Numbered from the stretch's first letter, positions 16,691 to 25,908 are shown. The stretch: 64,000 nucleotides of DNA from Salinactinospora qingdaonensis (GCF_039539445.1 NZ_BAABDD010000019.1:1-64000); one strand, 5' to 3'. A program made the numbers and translations. The notes: generated from the sequence alone by a model not told the origin.

Positions 16691-17605
16691 CTCCCGCCGG
16701 GCGGTGGCCGCCCGGGGTCTTCACCGTCGCCCCTAGGGCGTGCCTGGAGTGGAGGGCTGATAGGAGTGTTCTTCGAGCGCGGGAAAGCCCCCATACTGTC
16801 GGTGCTGTCGGCCGAGGGCTGGGCCGGGGCGTATGCGCTTCCGTAGGGGCGGCTGCGCCAGGCCAGGTGATCGGGAAATCCAGGGGGGCGGTGGGTGCGT
16901 CAAGCCCACGCATTCGGTCCCCAACGGTGACCGGCCCGCCACCTGCGGGTGGCGGGCCGGTGCGGGTCAAGGGCGGACGGTACGGCGGTCGCCTCACGGC
17001 GCGTGGCGCAACGCGGCTCCGAAGGCCGCCCGTGGCCCCACCTCCACGGTGGGGCGGCGGGCGCGGTATTCCGCGAAGGCAGTGGTTGGAGCCCGGGGGA
17101 CACTTGCTACCGCACCGTCCGCACCCTCCACAACACCACACGGAGGCGGTGAAATTCCAGCCCCACCCCTCCTGTGTCGTGACGTGAGTCACCTCACGAG
17201 TCAGAGGTGTATGCGCGGCAGGCGCGAGGCGCGCTCCATCGAGGGGGGAGCGGCTGGGGCGAAGCTGAAGCGGGGGGCGTCGGGGGTGGGCAGCATCCCT
17301 CTCCACTCGATCATGCTCCGCAGCGGCTGCGTTGCCACCCCCTGACCGGCGCCATGTGTCGTCTCGACATCGGCCAGGTGGGCCAGGGTCCGCGATCTAT
17401 CGCCGACAGCGCGTGCAAGGCCCACCATCGCTGCTGTGGCGCTCGTAGGCGCCCTGGGGTGTCCGGGGGTGCCTGGGCGTGGTCGTGGTTCCAGTAGCGC
17501 CGGTGGACAACATGCTCCTAGAGCCAGTCACGGTCGAGACGGTCGTCGCATGCGACATCTGTGGGGGTGAGGTCTTTGCCCGGAGGCGGTGGGGCAGCGG
17601 CGTAG
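16691..17605. other. 915-nt stretch without a convincing gene
   Basis: Open frames of up to about 170 codons exist on both strands but have erratic composition (arginine-rich on +, proline-rich on -) and no family likeness. The region holds a strong hairpin at 16930-16961 and a smaller palindrome CGTGAGTCACCTCACG near 17183-17198. It may contain debris of a lost gene that I cannot recognise. Confidence 0.5.
16930..16961. terminator. Strong GC hairpin
   Basis: ACCGGCCCGCCAC / GTGGCGGGCCGGT is a perfect 13-bp stem with loop CTGCGG, 240 nt after the ligase-like gene. It is a likely factor-independent stop or pause site working in both directions. Confidence 0.55.
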
Positions 17606-18157
17606 CTACAGGGGCAGCAGGGTGGCGGCCACGGCGCGGGCTTGCTGGGCGGCGTGGGGGTTGAGGCCGGTGGCTGCCGAGACGATCGCGCCGTCGATGA
17701 GCAGCAGGAGGTGGGAGGCGGCGTTGGCCGCGGTGATGCCGTCTTCGCGCAGCCACGTGTCGACTTGGGCGTGCAGGCGCTGTTTGTGGTCGCGGGCGGC
17801 GAGGCGCACCTCCTCGGAGGTGCCGCCGAGCTCGCCCAAGGCGTTGATGAAGGCGCAGCCGCGAAAGTCGGGGGAGGCGAACCAGCGGTCGAGGAAGTCG
17901 AACACCGCTAAGACACGCGGGGCCGGCGTGGGGTGGGCGGCGACGAAGTCGCTGAGGTCACGGCGCCATCGGGCGTCGCGGCGGTGGAGATAGGCGGCGA
18001 CGAGCGTGTTTTTGGCGGGGAAACATTGGTAGAGCCGTTTGAGGGAGACCCCTGACTCGGCGCGGATGGCGTCCATGCCTACGGTTTGGATGCCATGGCT
18101 GTAGAACAGGGTTTCCGCGGCTTCGAGCACCCGCTCGTGGGCCGTGTCTACGTCCAT
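17606..18157 (-). CDS. TetR-family regulator
   Basis: A 183-residue repressor. The N-terminal HTH reads VLEAAETLFYSHGIQTVGMD...SGVSLKRLYQCFPAKNTLV, followed by a ligand domain with FRGCAFINALGELGG, typical of the YcdC/TetR_C branch. The start at 18157 is the methionine immediately before the conserved HTH; upstream codons overlap the operator region. It is divergent from the NTF2-like gene and probably represses both through the paired palindromes at 18179-18230. Confidence 0.85.
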   Translation of the reverse strand: MDVDTAHERVLEAAETLFYSHGIQTVGMDAIRAESGVSLKRLYQCFPAKNTLVAAYLHRRDARWRRDLSDFVAAHPTPAPRVLAVFDFLDRWFASPDFRGCAFINALGELGGTSEEVRLAARDHKQRLHAQVDTWLREDGITAANAASHLLLLIDGAIVSAATGLNPHAAQQARAVAATLLPL

Positions 18158-18178
18158 GACATCCCTACCTTGCATTGA

Positions 18179-18230
18179 AGAACGATCGTTCTCTACGATA
18201 ACGCACAACCCGAGAGAACGTGCGTTCTCT
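18179..18230. promoter_or_regulatory. Twin TetR operators in divergent promoter
   Basis: AGAACGATCGTTCT (18179-18192) is a perfect palindrome. AGAGAACGTGCGTTCTCT (18213-18230) repeats the same half-site with 8-bp arms. Both share AGAACG-NN-CGTTCT. They lie between the TetR start and the NTF2-like start and are the obvious binding sites of this repressor. Confidence 0.8.
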
Positions 18231-18247
18231 TCTTGTTGGGAGGAATC

Positions 18248-18706
18248 ATGACCGCTCGCCCGCCCCTGCCACCTTTCGACGAGGCCGGTGCGCTGCGCAA
18301 AGTCCAAGCCGCCGAAGACGCCTGGAACACCCGCGAGCCCGAACGGGTAGCCCTGGCCTACACCGAAGACAGCGTCTGGCGTAACCGTGACGAGTTCATC
18401 ATCGGACGCAACGAAATCATCGACTTTTTGACCCGCAAGTGGAAACGGGAGTTCGACTACGCGCTACGCAAGGAACTGTGGGGCTTTCGCGGCAACCGCA
18501 TAGCTGTACGCTTCCAATACGAGTGCCACGACGAGTTCGGCCAAACCTGGCGCAGCTACGGCAACGAACTGTGGGAGTTCGACGACCATGGGCTGATGCG
18601 CCGTCGCGAAGCCAGCATCAACGACGTGGCCATCCCCGCCGAGCAGCGCCGCATCGTCGGCCCCCGCCCCGAATCCGAACACGGCAAGGCCCTACCCGTG
18701 CAGTAG
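18248..18706 (+). CDS. DUF1348 nuclear transport factor 2-like protein
   Basis: A 152-residue cone-fold (NTF2/SnoaL-like) protein of DUF1348. The characteristic middle reads TEDSVWRNRDEFIIGRNEI, with FRGNRIAVRFQYECHDEFG and RSYGNELWEFDDHGLM following. The function of the family is not established; small-molecule binding or detoxification is plausible. ATG 18248 has GGGAGGA just upstream. It is divergent from, and probably repressed by, the TetR gene at 17606-18157. Confidence 0.85.
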   Translation: MTARPPLPPFDEAGALRKVQAAEDAWNTREPERVALAYTEDSVWRNRDEFIIGRNEIIDFLTRKWKREFDYALRKELWGFRGNRIAVRFQYECHDEFGQTWRSYGNELWEFDDHGLMRRREASINDVAIPAEQRRIVGPRPESEHGKALPVQ

Positions 18707-18843
18707 ACCGCCCCACGGGCGTCATTGTCGGAGCCGGCGATGACGCCCGTCACACCGCGTCAGGGCCCGACTCCAGCCGAATGTCTCCCTGCACGATCCT
18801 GCCAGGATACGATCGAGCCCAGATCGGCGTCGGTGGCGATCGG

Positions 18844-18856
18844 GACCAATCTGGTC
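18844..18856. promoter_or_regulatory. Small palindrome upstream of SUKH gene
   Basis: GACCAATCTGGTC has 5-bp arms and a 3-bp centre, 55 nt before the SUKH start, within an AT-richer leader. It is a possible operator; no neighbouring regulator gene points to a specific protein. Confidence 0.35.
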
Positions 18857-18911
18857 ACTAATCAGCGAATCGCCGATCAAGAGCTTTTACGACCCCTCTA
18901 CTGATCATGTG

Positions 18912-19355
18912 ATGATTCAAAGTGTGTGGCGCGAACTGATCGGTGACCTCTACCCCGAGGCGGAGTTGCCCGAGCCTGCCGACGAAGCGGTGCTCGTGGG
19001 CATCGAAAAAGCGCTCGGGATGGCGTTGCCCCTGGAACTAGCCGGCCTCCTACGCGAGACCGACGGAGTCACCAACGACTACGGTGACGCGATCGTCTGG
19101 CCCGCCCAGCGCATCGCCGAAGACAACCTCGCCATGCGCGCCGATCCCGACTCCGTGGAGCTCTACGCTCCCTTCGACGCCTTGATCTTCTTCGGCGACA
19201 CCGACATGGGCCCCCAGTTCGCCTACGCCTACACCGACTACGGCCCCGCCATCATCGTCTGGGACCACGAGACCGACCAGCGGCGCCTGGCCGCGGTTTC
19301 GCTGCGCGACTACCTCGTGCGCTGCCTCACCGAAGGCAACGCCTGGTTTCGCTAG
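18912..19355 (+). CDS. SMI1/KNR4 (SUKH) family protein
   Basis: A 147-residue protein of the SUKH superfamily: an N-terminal LPEPADEAVLVGIEKALGM, LPLELAGLLRETDGVTNDYG (20 residues), and FFGDTDMGPQFAYAYTDYG in the middle. SUKH proteins often serve as immunity proteins to polymorphic toxins, but no toxin gene adjoins it here. It may be an orphan immunity gene or have a housekeeping role. GTG at 18909 is an alternative start one codon earlier. Confidence 0.8.
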   Translation: MIQSVWRELIGDLYPEAELPEPADEAVLVGIEKALGMALPLELAGLLRETDGVTNDYGDAIVWPAQRIAEDNLAMRADPDSVELYAPFDALIFFGDTDMGPQFAYAYTDYGPAIIVWDHETDQRRLAAVSLRDYLVRCLTEGNAWFR

Positions 19356-19381
19356 CACCCGCCGCCACCGGGGTGCCGCCC

Positions 19382-19732
19382 TCAGCTATCGCTGGCCGTT
19401 GGTGGGCCGGCACAGGCCCCGCTGCCCCTGCCGTCTACCGCCTCCGCCGGCTGGCGGCGACAGAACCGCTCATAGGGGGCCAACCACTCCACCACCTCCA
19501 GCAGCGCCCCCGTGCGCAGCCGGTAGACGCGCTGGCGTCCCCGCCGCTCCTCGCCCACCAACCCCGCGCCCCGCAACACCTTCAAATGCTCCGAGACACT
19601 GGGACGACGCATCTCGAAATGCGCAGCCAACGGCTGCACCGGCTGTGGCCCCAACTCCAACAACAGCCGCACCAGCTCACGCCGCGTCGGATTACTCAAC
19701 GCCGTCAGTGCCTGACTGATCGTGTCGCTCAC
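19382..19732 (-). CDS. ArsR-family winged-helix regulator
   Basis: A 116-residue small repressor: ALSNPTRRELVRLLLELG, then HFEMRRPSVSEHLKVLRGAG (20 residues) as recognition helix and a GRQRVYRLR wing. It lacks the ELCVCDL metal-binding box, so it is likely a non-metal ArsR of the type that often controls SRPBCC or oxidoreductase genes. No such partner is next to it; it converges with the SUKH gene and is divergent from the deformylase gene. Confidence 0.85.
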   Translation of the reverse strand: MSDTISQALTALSNPTRRELVRLLLELGPQPVQPLAAHFEMRRPSVSEHLKVLRGAGLVGEERRGRQRVYRLRTGALLEVVEWLAPYERFCRRQPAEAVDGRGSGACAGPPTASDS

Positions 19733-20050
19733 AACCCCTCACCCACCCCACCGGCATCTGCGGTCCCACGTCGGACCCACGAGTAGACACGCTAGGTCGC
19801 GCTGCGCGCACAAAACAAGCAGACGCGCAGGTCAGCGCAGTGCGCTCGCCGCTTCGGGCAGGGGAAACCACCGGTTTTCACAGCGCTGCCCCACCCACGC
19901 CAGCCCCGACTACCGTGGTGAGTCACAGCGTCGCCGGCTCCACGCCGCGGCGCCCACCACCGTCATCACACGGTAGTTTCCAAAGGTCACACCCACGGGT
20001 GGCCACGGGCCACCCAACCGCAGCACGAATCACTAAAGGACCACACAGCA
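19733..20050. other. Divergent intergenic region ahead of def
   Basis: 318 nt without a gene. ACTACCGTG (19909-19917) and CACGGTAGT (19969-19977) are a perfect 9-bp inverted repeat 51 nt apart, and could fold in the deformylase leader or mark two operator halves. I cannot identify promoter boxes with confidence. Confidence 0.45.
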
Positions 20051-20758
20051 ATGCCCGAGCAGCACGTTTCCGACCGCTTTGCCCCACCCACCCGCGTCCA
20101 GGTCCAAGGTGAGCCCGTGGACACCTACCCCGACCTCGCGCCGGAAAGCCAACGCGGCCGGGCACTGCCGATCACCGTTGTCGGTGAGGAGGTCCTCCAC
20201 CGGCCCAACGCCGACGTGACCGAGTTCGCCACCTCCGACCTAGACACCCTCATCAACGACATGTTCCATACCATGTACGTCGCCGAGGGGGTCGGACTGG
20301 CCGCCAACCAGGTCGGCGTCGACCTGCGGCTATTCGTCTACGATTGCCGTGATGACGACGGGGTGCGCCACGTGGGCCACATCCTCAACCCCGTCCTCGA
20401 AGAGCGCGACCCTCAAACCCCGCTGCTGGTGGAAAACGAAGGCTGTCTCTCGGTGCCCGGCCCCCACGCCGAGTTGCCCCGCGCCGAACACGCCACCGTG
20501 CACGGCCTCGACAAGACCGGCCAACCGCTGCGCCTCACCGGCAGTGGCTACTTCGCGCGCTGCCTCCAACACGAAACCGACCACACGCTGGGGCGCCTCT
20601 ACATCGACCGGCTGCCCAAACGCGAACGCAAGAAGGTCCTCAAAGAGATGGCCGAGATGCGCGAAGACGTCTTCGCCCGCCGCGCCACCGTCGCCGCCCA
20701 ACTCGCCGGCGAGACCACCGGGCAGGACCATCCCGACTCCACGGCCCCACCGGCCTGA
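20051..20758 (+). CDS. def: Peptide deformylase
   Basis: A 235-residue metalloenzyme that removes the formyl group from nascent N-terminal methionine. All three motifs are present: GVGLAANQVG (80-89), EGCLSVPG (130-137, metal cysteine) and QHETDH (173-178, metal histidines and catalytic glutamate). It is longer than E. coli Def because of an extra N-terminal segment of about 40 residues and a charged C-terminal tail, as in many actinomycete paralogues. Not linked to fmt here, so it may be a secondary copy. Confidence 0.92.
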   Translation: MPEQHVSDRFAPPTRVQVQGEPVDTYPDLAPESQRGRALPITVVGEEVLHRPNADVTEFATSDLDTLINDMFHTMYVAEGVGLAANQVGVDLRLFVYDCRDDDGVRHVGHILNPVLEERDPQTPLLVENEGCLSVPGPHAELPRAEHATVHGLDKTGQPLRLTGSGYFARCLQHETDHTLGRLYIDRLPKRERKKVLKEMAEMREDVFARRATVAAQLAGETTGQDHPDSTAPPA

Positions 20759-20769
20759 CCACCACTCAC

Positions 20770-20882
20770 AGCTCCGTGACGGTGCGAACACAGCCGGAGG
20801 ACCGCCACGGAGCTGCCGCTCTTTTGGCCGCAGCCGGGAGATGGTCTCCCCTCCCCGTTCCTCGCGGGGAGGGGAGACCATC
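20770..20882. terminator. Two consecutive hairpins downstream of def
   Basis: AGCTCCGTG / CACGGAGCT (20770-20778 and 20806-20814) make a 9-bp stem. Then GATGGTCTCCCCTCCCCG (20840-20857) and its exact complement (20865-20882) make a perfect 18-bp stem with a 7-nt loop. The second is one of the strongest hairpins in the window and likely stops both the deformylase transcript and convergent transcription. Confidence 0.7.
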
Positions 20883-21306
20883 GTGACGTCGGGCGAGAGC
20901 CGGCCTGCGCCAAAACGCCCGCCACGCCCAGCGCGTCTCCACCGGCCTCCGTTGCGGACCGCCGCGCGGCGCACCCACCACACCCAAGGCGCTACTCTAT
21001 AAAACCCCTCGATCACCTAAAGCTATCTGTCGCGTTTTCCTCCCAACCAGACCAATGCCACATGATTGGCCAAGGTGGCGCCGTGGCGGCGGGGCCAGTG
21101 GGGCCACTTCTGGCACCACGGCGGCTTCTGCCGCGGCATCGACCATGCCAAAGTGGCCACCTCCCTCGGAAGTCCCCCAACCCCGGCGGTGTCGTGGGCG
21201 CCACCGCTTCCCCGCCACAGGACGCGGCCACCGGGAAACGACCGCCGCCGCCCCGGGAGGGCCGTGGTTCAGCGGGACCCACCGCGCGCCGCTCGCAACA
21301 GCCCCC
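20883..21306. other. 424-nt intergenic stretch, nothing recognised
   Basis: This lies between the deformylase terminators and the stop of the convergent saccharopine dehydrogenase-like gene. Short frames on both strands are overlapping shadows with no conserved motif. Confidence 0.5.
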
Positions 21307-22248
21307 TCACCGCGCGCCCGCCAGGTGGATTCCCGGCAGGCGCGCGAGATGGTCGGTAGACAGGTGCTGATGCAGGTGGTGCACCCCCGGAGCAAGGCCG
21401 GTGACGGTGGTCGCCGCCAGCGAGGCCACGAGCGCGGTGGCCTGGGACTGGTTGCGACCGCTGGCCCATCTGCTCTCGTTGGTCGCCGTGGTGGCCACCA
21501 CCAGCCAGTCGTCGCGGCCGGGCAGATGCAGCCTTGTGGGCAGCCGCAGGTGCTGCACGCCGGGCAGGCGGGTCAGCAGGGTCAGTGCCGTGGTCAGTGC
21601 GCGCGAATCCAAGGCGAGATGGCTGCGTACTGCCACCCCCAGGTCGCGGGTGAGGGTGTGCTGGTCGCAAAAGTCGGCCCGGTAGAGGCGGCGTCGCCCA
21701 TAACCGGGCAGGTGGAAGGTGCGCCCCTGGGTGAGGTTACCCACCGCCGCGCCGGTGGCGGGGTCGGGGAAGTCGCTGCCAAGCAGGCCATAAGACCAGG
21801 CCACCGCGGCCCGCCCATGGGCTTCGCCCGCCCCCAGAATCACCCCTACGTCGATGCTGGAGGTGGGACGGTCACGGTGGAGGGCCGCGGCCAGCAGGGT
21901 GGTCACTCCCGGAGCCAGCCCCACGTTGACCAAAACCGGGGCGGTGGGGGTGAGCCGCTCCAAAGCGGCCACGTAACTGGTGGTGGCGGTGATGTCGACG
22001 AAGGCCACCCCACGACTGGTGGCAGCGGTGACGAGGTCGGGATCTTCGACGCCAGCGGCGTTGACGACCACGTCGATGCCAGCCAGCGCTGACTGGTAGT
22101 CCCGCGCCTCGGGTCGGCTCAGGTCCACGGGCACATCGGCGCGCGCGGGGTCGCGGCCGGCCGTGCGCGCGAGATGGCCGTGGGCGCGCATTTCGGCGGC
22201 GACCCGCGCCCCCACCGCCCCGTAGCCGCCCAGGATCAGGACGCGCAT
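21307..22248 (-). CDS. Saccharopine dehydrogenase NADP-binding domain protein
   Basis: A 313-residue oxidoreductase. The Rossmann start MRVLILGGYGAVGARVAAEM and the DVVVNAAGVEDPDLV...GVAFVDITATTSYV segment place it in the saccharopine dehydrogenase-like/trans-acting enoyl reductase superfamily. I start at 22248, where the Rossmann strand begins; 36 upstream codons are proline-rich and run into the divergent promoter. The substrate is unknown. It is divergent from a TetR gene that probably represses it. Confidence 0.8.
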   Translation of the reverse strand: MRVLILGGYGAVGARVAAEMRAHGHLARTAGRDPARADVPVDLSRPEARDYQSALAGIDVVVNAAGVEDPDLVTAATSRGVAFVDITATTSYVAALERLTPTAPVLVNVGLAPGVTTLLAAALHRDRPTSSIDVGVILGAGEAHGRAAVAWSYGLLGSDFPDPATGAAVGNLTQGRTFHLPGYGRRRLYRADFCDQHTLTRDLGVAVRSHLALDSRALTTALTLLTRLPGVQHLRLPTRLHLPGRDDWLVVATTATNESRWASGRNQSQATALVASLAATTVTGLAPGVHHLHQHLSTDHLARLPGIHLAGAR

Positions 22249-22365
22249 GAGGGGCGCGCGGCCGCGCGGGGTTGGGGGGTGTGCGAGGGTAGGTGAAGTA
22301 GGGGCAGTGGGGTGGTCGGGCACTCCCTCCACCATGTTTTTGTACTCATCCTCCAATGAGATATT

Positions 22366-22380
22366 TGTAGTCGCGCTACA
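22366..22380. promoter_or_regulatory. Candidate TetR operator
   Basis: TGTAGTCGCGCTACA is an inverted repeat with 5-bp arms and a 5-bp centre, only 8 nt before the TetR start, in an AT-rich divergent promoter. It is suited to autorepression. Confidence 0.5.
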
Positions 22381-22388
22381 GTCAAATC

Positions 22389-23069
22389 ATGAGTCGCGCC
22401 TCCCCCAGCCCCGGCCTCGACGACAGCGCCGGAGACGGGCGCACCGCCCGCTCCCGCGCCACCCGCACGCGGATCGCCCGCACGGCCGCCCACCTGTTCG
22501 TCGAATCCGGCTATGCCACCACCAGCATCCGAACCATCGCCGCCCAAGCCGGGGTGAGTGTGCAGACGGTCTACTACACGTTCAAGACCAAACCGGCCAT
22601 CCTGGCCGCCGCGTTGGACCTGACCATCGCCGGAGACGACCAGCCCGTGGACCCCCTGGGGCGTCCCTGGCTGCGCCACGCTCTCGCCATGGCCGAGCCC
22701 GCCGAACAGGTCCGCCGCCATGTCGCCGGAGTAGGCCAGATCCTGCGGCGGGCCGCACCGCTCTTGCAGGTCGTGCGGGGCGCGGCTGCCGTCGACCCCG
22801 ATTTGGCCCACATCTGGCGCACCAACATCGAGCAGCGCCGCACGGTCCAGCGGGTCCTGATCGAAGCCCTGGCCACCAAAACACCGCTGCGCCCGGGGCT
22901 CGACGTCGACACCGCCACCGACATCGCCCTGATGCTGCTCAGCCCCGAGACCTACACGCTGCTCACCGTGGAACGGAACTGGACACCTCACCAGTGGCGC
23001 TGCTGGGTACGTCAGGCACTGCTGGAGCAGGTAGTGGCTACGGCCCCCACCCCAGGGGAAGCCTGCTGA
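22389..23069 (+). CDS. TetR-family regulator
   Basis: A 226-residue regulator with HTH TRTRIARTAAHLFVESGYAT...AGVSVQTVYYTFKTKPAIL followed by an all-helical ligand domain. It is divergent from the saccharopine dehydrogenase-like gene, 140 nt apart, with a palindrome close to its own start. The inducer is unknown. Confidence 0.85.
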   Translation: MSRASPSPGLDDSAGDGRTARSRATRTRIARTAAHLFVESGYATTSIRTIAAQAGVSVQTVYYTFKTKPAILAAALDLTIAGDDQPVDPLGRPWLRHALAMAEPAEQVRRHVAGVGQILRRAAPLLQVVRGAAAVDPDLAHIWRTNIEQRRTVQRVLIEALATKTPLRPGLDVDTATDIALMLLSPETYTLLTVERNWTPHQWRCWVRQALLEQVVATAPTPGEAC

Positions 23070-23109
23070 ACTTCACGCCCGTAAGCACCGCCGGGCACGG
23101 CGGTACGGC

Positions 23110-23787
23110 TCACCAGGCACGGCCCTCGCCGGAACCGGGGCTGCTGGCCGCTGAAGACAGCACCTGCTCAGCCGAGGCCGCCCGCCCGCGCCGGCGCTGG
23201 CGCAGTCCAAAACGCACCCCCTCGGTTCCCACGCCGATCGCCAGGGAAAACCCCACCCCTACCGTCACCGCCAGCAGATGGTTCCCCGCGAAAACCTCCC
23301 CGGCGAAGTAGCCCACCAGCCCCGAGTACAGCGCCCACAGCAGCGCCGCCAATGCAGCGAAGCCGCTGAAACGCCGCAACGGATACTCCAGCGTGCCCGC
23401 GGTGAGCGTGGTGGCCACCCGCCCGCCCGGCACGAACCGCAACGCCACGATCATCACCCCGCCGCGTTCCCGCAGCGCCGCCCCGGCCCAGGCCAACGCG
23501 GCCTGGCCTCGGCGTCCAGGCAGCAGCCGCGCACTCGCCCGGCTGCCCAACCCCCGACCAATCGCATAGGAAACGTGATCCCCCACGAACGCGCCCAGCG
23601 CGGCCAGCGCCATGACCACCACCACGTGGCCCTGCCCCTCCGCGGCCAGGGCACCCCCGGCGATCACCGTGGTCTCGCTGGGCACCACCGGAAAGAACGC
23701 ATCCAGCAGGCACACCACGAACAGGGCCGGCAACGCCCACGGCGAGCCCATCGCCGCAGCGATCAGCTCGTTGATCGCCTCAACCAT
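23110..23787 (-). CDS. DedA-family membrane protein
   Basis: A 225-residue integral membrane protein of the DedA/SNARE-associated family. Seen are the reentrant segment with FFPVVPSETTVIAGGALA, GDHVSYAIGRGLG and ALRFVPGGRVATTLTAG, the conserved (F/Y)xRFxPGxR-type box. DedA proteins move lipid carriers such as undecaprenyl phosphate or phospholipids and affect membrane potential and drug tolerance. I chose the start at 23787 just before the first helix; upstream codons are cysteine/arginine-rich and unlike the family. Confidence 0.87.
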   Translation of the reverse strand: MVEAINELIAAAMGSPWALPALFVVCLLDAFFPVVPSETTVIAGGALAAEGQGHVVVVMALAALGAFVGDHVSYAIGRGLGSRASARLLPGRRGQAALAWAGAALRERGGVMIVALRFVPGGRVATTLTAGTLEYPLRRFSGFAALAALLWALYSGLVGYFAGEVFAGNHLLAVTVGVGFSLAIGVGTEGVRFGLRQRRRGRAASAEQVLSSAASSPGSGEGRAW

Positions 23788-24067
23788 GGCGCCGGTCCAC
23801 CACCGGGCCGGGCCACGGGCCGCAGCGACACCGCCACGACCCACACACGGGGGCAGAAACCGGCAACGACAGCAGCGAAAAGGGGGCAACGCTCACCCCC
23901 GAAACGCTAGACGCTCGGCGCACGCGCGCGCGACAGGCGAGCGCGCCCGCGGCGGTGCGCCGTGGCCATAAGCCCCTGCTCGGCTGAGCCACAGCAGCTC
24001 CCCACCGCCACCATCCGCCCGGGCGTGTCGTCCCCACCTCCAGGCGCGGTCGCGCGCCTGGACAATG

Positions 24068-24964
24068 TCACGCCGCCGGGTCGGCGCTGTCGCGTATCGC
24101 CGTGTCGGCGGCTCCGCCGCGGCCCACCGCGCCCCGGCCGGCTGCGCGTAGCTGGGGCTCCAGTCGGCGCACCTCGCGGCTGGCCAAGCGCGCCACCAGG
24201 CCCGGCAGTAGGCCCCGCACGAGCTGCATGCCCGACAGCCACCGCTGACCGTAGACGTGGGGGCGCCGGCGCGCGATCCCCGCGAGCAGCGCCTCGACCG
24301 CCGGCGCCAACGGGTAGGTCCGGTTGGCCGGCCATGGCAGTCGCGCGCGCAGCCGGCGCAGTCCCTCCTCCTGGTCAGCGCCGCGCACCATGTCGGTGTC
24401 GGTCCAGCTCAGGTAAGCCACCCCCACGGTGACGCCGTGGTGGGCGACCTCGGGGCGCAGCGCGTGGGCGAACGCCTCCACCCCCGACTTGCTCGCGCAG
24501 TAGGCCGCCATCATCGGCGCGGGAGTCAGCGCCGCCAGCGAGGCCACCTGCAACAGATAGCCCTTGTTGCGCACCAGGGCGGGCAGGAAGGCGCGCGCCG
24601 TGGCGATGCTGCCCAGCAGGTTGACCTCGATGACACGGTTGAACGCCACCGGGTCGGAGTCGACAAACGGGCCGCCCACGGCGATGCCGGCGTTGGCGAC
24701 CACGATGTCGACGCGCTCGTGGCGTTGTTCGATGCCTCTAGCCACGCGCTGTAGCGCCGCCCGGTCGGTGATGTCAGCCTGCCACACGCTGGCCTGGGCG
24801 CCGCAGTCGGCGGCGACGCGGGTCAGCTCGTCGGGCTCCAGCCCCACCAGCGCCACCGTGGCGCCGTGGTGGGCCAGTCGCCGGGCCAGCAGCGCGCCGA
24901 GGCCGCGGGCCGCGCCGGTGACCACAGCCACCTGGCCCTGTAGTCGGTGGGAGCGTCGTCTCAT
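24068..24964 (-). CDS. Short-chain dehydrogenase/reductase, third gene of BVMO operon
   Basis: A 298-residue SDR: VAVVTGAARGLGALLARR cofactor motif, VVANAGIA, catalytic ASLAAL...YCASKSG (Ser, Tyr, Lys) all present. An extra C-terminal helix-rich tail of about 50 residues is typical of membrane-associated SDRs acting on lipids or steroids. It starts with ATG inside the stop of the preceding hydrolase gene (ATGA overlap), so the two are translationally coupled. Together the operon could convert an alcohol to a ketone, to an ester, and hydrolyse it. Confidence 0.88.
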   Translation of the reverse strand: MRRRSHRLQGQVAVVTGAARGLGALLARRLAHHGATVALVGLEPDELTRVAADCGAQASVWQADITDRAALQRVARGIEQRHERVDIVVANAGIAVGGPFVDSDPVAFNRVIEVNLLGSIATARAFLPALVRNKGYLLQVASLAALTPAPMMAAYCASKSGVEAFAHALRPEVAHHGVTVGVAYLSWTDTDMVRGADQEEGLRRLRARLPWPANRTYPLAPAVEALLAGIARRRPHVYGQRWLSGMQLVRGLLPGLVARLASREVRRLEPQLRAAGRGAVGRGGAADTAIRDSADPAA

Positions 24965-25908
24965 CGCTGCTCCCGGTGGGTCGACTCGACGCTTTCGGTG
25001 GGCTCCTGGCGCGGGGGGCGCAGGTGGCGATCCACGAGGTCGGTGATGGTCTGGCTGACCGTGGTGGGTGCCTCCAGGGGGGTCATGTGGCCGATGCCGG
25101 CAGGCTCGATGAGTTGTTCGCAGGCGGGCAGGTGCTCGGCGATGCGCCGGGCCAGTGTCGGCGGGGTGAGCCGATCGGCAGTGCCGGCCATGACCACGCT
25201 GGGCGCGACCACGTCGGCCAGCATGTCCTCCAAGTCGAGGCTGGCCAGCACGCGCCCCCAGCCCACGCGCGCGGCGGGCGGGCAGGCGTGGACGATGCGG
25301 GCGCAGCGGTCCACGGTGGCGCGTGGCGTGTAGGGGCCCATGATCGCGTAGCGCAGGGCGGCCCGGCTCAGGGGCGTGACCGGCCCTAGGGGCAGCGGCG
25401 TCGACAATAGCGCGCGGTGGCCGGCCGCGCGCAGGCGCGGCCACCGGGGGCTGATCGGCAGCACCTGCGTGGCCTCCACCAGGCGGGCGGCGCCGGTGCT
25501 GGCCAGCAGTAAAGCCGCGGCGCGTTCGCGCAGTTCGGGGCGGCGCGCAGCAGCCATCAGGGTCATGGCTCCCATGCTGTGGCCGGCCACGACGGCGCGG
25601 CTGCCCGGGGCGAGGGTGGCGGTGAGCACCGCGCACAGGTCGTCGGCTAGTGCGGTGGTGCTGTAGCCGGTGGTGTGGGGCAGGGCGCTGTGGCCGTGGC
25701 CGCGCTGGTCGTAGCACACCACGCGCACGGTGTCGGGCAGCAGCGCCACCACGGGGTCCCAAAAGTCCACCGAGCAGGTCCAGCCGTGGACCAAGACCAC
25801 GGTGGGCCCCTGCTCGGGGCCGTGGACGCGGGCGTGGATTCGGGTGCCGTCGGCGGAGTGCAGGTGCAGGTGGCGACGCGTGTCCCGGGGGGAGTGGGGG
25901 GAGGTCAT
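24961..25908 (-). CDS. Alpha/beta hydrolase, second gene of BVMO operon
   Basis: A 315-residue hydrolase: VVLVHGWTCSVDFWD oxyanion region, CYDQRGHGHS, nucleophile elbow AGHSMGA, and a GTADRLTP aspartate and GIGHMTPLE histidine completing the triad. ATG at 25908 overlaps the monooxygenase stop by 4 nt. Its position between a Baeyer-Villiger oxygenase and an SDR suggests it cleaves the ester or lactone that the oxygenase makes. Confidence 0.88.
   Translation of the reverse strand: MTSPHSPRDTRRHLHLHSADGTRIHARVHGPEQGPTVVLVHGWTCSVDFWDPVVALLPDTVRVVCYDQRGHGHSALPHTTGYSTTALADDLCAVLTATLAPGSRAVVAGHSMGAMTLMAAARRPELRERAAALLLASTGAARLVEATQVLPISPRWPRLRAAGHRALLSTPLPLGPVTPLSRAALRYAIMGPYTPRATVDRCARIVHACPPAARVGWGRVLASLDLEDMLADVVAPSVVMAGTADRLTPPTLARRIAEHLPACEQLIEPAGIGHMTPLEAPTTVSQTITDLVDRHLRPPRQEPTESVESTHREQR

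Noticed and set aside
16833..17345. 170-codon + frame after the ligase-like gene
   Set aside because: Arginine/glycine-rich, crosses a 13-bp terminator-like hairpin, and has no recognisable domain.
17201..17428. 75-codon minus-strand frame (ends in PSMERASRLPRIHL)
   Set aside because: Composition is almost protein-like but I found no motif, ribosome site or partner, so I do not call a gene.
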